From: [Clostridium] asparagiforme DSM 15981
GTDB taxonomy: Bacteria; Bacillota; Clostridia; Lachnospirales; Lachnospiraceae
Assembly: GCA_025149125.1 (NCBI GenBank)
Contig: CP102272.1
Span: 3,658,001 to 3,722,000, forward strand
DNA length: 64,000 nt
Direction of reading: 5' to 3'
Part shown: positions 62,778 to 64,000 of the stretch, piece by piece
Position numbering within the stretch: position 1 is the stretch's first letter
How the letters are laid out: each line of letters starts with the position of its first letter
Program-made: the position numbers and the translations under genes
The notes under the pieces: model-generated
What the model saw: the letters and a program-made list of their open reading frames with translations, nothing else
Databases searched by the model: none
What the model was told of the DNA's origin: nothing

Positions 62778-62806
62778 AATATATACTATAAACAGTTTAT
62801 AGGCAA
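62778..62806 (-). promoter_or_regulatory. Aconitase promoter with palindrome between -35 and -10
   Basis: TTGCCT (62801-62806), 17 bases, TATATT (62778-62783) on the minus strand. The palindrome CTATAAACAGTTTATAG (62786-62802) fills the spacer, and a second half-site-like run (CTATATATCTTATAG) lies at 62810-62824. This fits repression of the aconitase gene by the divergent LysR protein, as CcpC does for citB in Bacillus. Confidence 0.7.
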
Positions 62807-62892
62807 ATACTATATATCTTATAGCCTCTATAGAGTTTTCCTATACTTTTCCAGCCTGCACACGCGGCCTGTTACAGAGGAGGAATCACACC

Positions 62893-63843
62893 ATGACCAG
62901 CAAGGAACTGATGTATGTAAAAACCATTGCCGAGGAGAAAACCATCTCCAAAGCAGCCCAGAAATTGTTCGTGGCCCAGCCCTCGCTGAGCCAGTCCTTA
63001 CAGCGCATCGAGGAGGCCCTGGGCGCACGCCTGTTCAACCGCACGGCGGGCGGCCTGACCCTGACCTACGCCGGGGAACGCTACTACCACATGGCCACTC
63101 AGATCCTGAAAATGTACCAGGACTTCGAGACCGAGGTCAGCGACATCAACAACCTGAAAACAGGGCGCATCCATGTGGGCATCACCAACCATCTGGGCAC
63201 CATCGTGCTCTCCAGGGTGCTGCCCCTCTTCCACTCCCTCTGCCCCAACGTGGAGGTGTACGTGTCCGAGGAAAATTCCTGTGTTCTGGACCAGAAAATC
63301 CTCAGCGGGGAGTTGGATTTCGCAGTGATGCACGCCCCCGGCCGGGAGGATTTGCAGCCCCTGATCAACTATGAACGCCTGAAGGACGATCCCTTTCTCA
63401 TCGTACTGTCAAAAGACCATCCCCTGGCCACCCAGGGAAAGGTTGTCCCGGACTTCCCCTACCCGGTCTTAGACCCTCGCCGCTTAAAGGACGAGCCCTT
63501 TATCATGCTCCACAAACAGCAGCGCATCCGCCAGGTGGTGGACTGGGTTCTGAAAAAGGCGCGGATCCAGCAGCCCCGCATCATCCTGACCCTGCGCAGC
63601 TACCAGACGGCCCAGCTTTTGGCCGCCCAGGGCCTCGGCGTCACCCTGGTGCCCACGGAGTACGCCAACTTCAGCCAGACAAGCTTCAATCCGGCCTTTC
63701 TCTCCATTCCCGCCAAGTACGAGGCGGGCTGGAGCATGTGCATCTCCACCTTAAAGAGCGGCTTTCTCTCCCGGGCGGACCAGATGTTCATCTCCCTGGT
63801 GCGGGAGCAGTTCGGGGACAAGGCGCTCACTGAACAGCCCTGA
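62893..63843 (+). CDS. LysR-family regulator (CcpC-like)
   Basis: A 316-residue LysR regulator with an N-terminal winged helix (SKAAQKLFVAQPSLSQSLQR) and a two-lobed effector domain. It is divergent from aconitase, so a citrate-sensing CcpC-like role is likely. AGAGGAGG precedes the ATG. It could alternatively control the plus-strand gene that begins at 63971. Confidence 0.88.
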   Translation: MTSKELMYVKTIAEEKTISKAAQKLFVAQPSLSQSLQRIEEALGARLFNRTAGGLTLTYAGERYYHMATQILKMYQDFETEVSDINNLKTGRIHVGITNHLGTIVLSRVLPLFHSLCPNVEVYVSEENSCVLDQKILSGELDFAVMHAPGREDLQPLINYERLKDDPFLIVLSKDHPLATQGKVVPDFPYPVLDPRRLKDEPFIMLHKQQRIRQVVDWVLKKARIQQPRIILTLRSYQTAQLLAAQGLGVTLVPTEYANFSQTSFNPAFLSIPAKYEAGWSMCISTLKSGFLSRADQMFISLVREQFGDKALTEQP

Positions 63844-63924
63844 CGGCAGCGTCCGCGGACAATGGCCCCACGATTGAATTTTAAAATGGATCGTGATATG
63901 ATTTTATCAGAAAACAACCGATCA

Positions 63925-63948
63925 CGGTTTCCCCGCAGCGGGAAACCG
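63925..63948 (+). other. Perfect 9-bp hairpin upstream of the right-edge gene
   Basis: CGGTTTCCC (63925-63933) pairs with GGGAAACCG (63940-63948). It ends 22 bases before the ATG at 63971, so it could be a leader hairpin or a terminator of the LysR gene without a U-run. Confidence 0.5.
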
Positions 63949-63970
63949 GCCAGACGAAAGAAGGTATTAT

Positions 63971-64000
63971 ATGAATCCGAAACATGCGCAGTACATGCTC
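63971..64000 (+). CDS. Start of a gene cut by the right edge
   Basis: AAGAAGG precedes an ATG at 63971; ten codons are visible (MNPKHAQYML). The beginning resembles the N-terminus of many LysR-type regulators, but ten residues are too few for a firm call. Confidence 0.5.
   Translation, partial: MNPKHAQYML

Overview
The window is one contiguous piece of a Gram-positive, anaerobe-type Firmicutes chromosome, most likely a Lachnospiraceae or other Clostridia member. The evidence is moderately high GC with local AT-rich islands, strong AGGAGG-type ribosome binding sites before most genes, sigma-A promoters with 17-base spacers, lipoprotein solute-binding proteins, a Clostridia-type type IV pilus locus, an S-layer-homology protein and a K+-dependent-type membrane pyrophosphatase. 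I make no species call. Nearly all genes lie on the minus strand. The plus-strand genes are the YeiL-like regulator, the pyrophosphatase, the DUF1538/PII pair, the LysR regulator and a fragment at the right edge. No rRNA, tRNA, CRISPR array or transposase was seen.

Left part (1-9.9 kb): a complete type IV pilus operon read right to left from a clear promoter: pilB, pilT, pilC, major pilin, minor pilin-like protein, prepilin peptidase, pilM, pilN, pilO, then a very long prepilin-headed protein with GLUG/beta-helix-like repeats that runs off the left edge. From 10 to 16.7 kb: a sugar ABC importer operon (binding protein, sugar isomerase-like protein, ATPase, two permeases, GntR regulator) with a strong promoter whose -10 is covered by a perfect inverted repeat. 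From 16.9 to 22.8 kb: a peptide-use operon (TetR, AbgT transporter, S9 peptidase, M38 amidohydrolase). From 22.9 to 28.9 kb: an SsuABC-type importer with a 5'-nucleotidase-like enzyme and a metal-ligand-poor amidohydrolase homologue, divergent from a YeiL/Crp-type regulator.

Middle (28.9-42.6 kb): an AT-rich two-gene Septu-like anti-phage system (PtuA ATPase plus PtuB HNH nuclease), a two-component system with OmpR/PhoB-type direct repeats upstream, an M19 dipeptidase, a MacA/MacB-type export operon headed by an SLH protein, the pyrophosphatase, and a HicAB toxin-antitoxin pair with its own operator. From 42.7 to 49.4 kb: cardiolipin synthase, O-acetylhomoserine sulfhydrylase, a DUF362 ferredoxin-like protein, and a DUF1538 membrane protein translationally coupled to a tandem PII-like protein, behind a long structured leader.

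Right part (49.4-64 kb): a LacI regulator, then a catabolic operon (amidohydrolase, branched-chain-amino-acid-type ABC importer LivJ/H/M/G/F, two paralogous isocitrate-lyase/PEP-mutase-fold enzymes) preceded by a perfect LacI-type palindrome; a cupin; then NAD-type isocitrate dehydrogenase and aconitase, the latter divergent from a CcpC-like LysR regulator with a palindrome between its -35 and -10. The least explained items are the PII-tandem/DUF1538 unit with its internal ribosome binding site and leader, a structured repeat family of about 50 bases at two loci, the prepilin-fused putative adhesin, and the two ICL-fold paralogues with altered metal-site residues.
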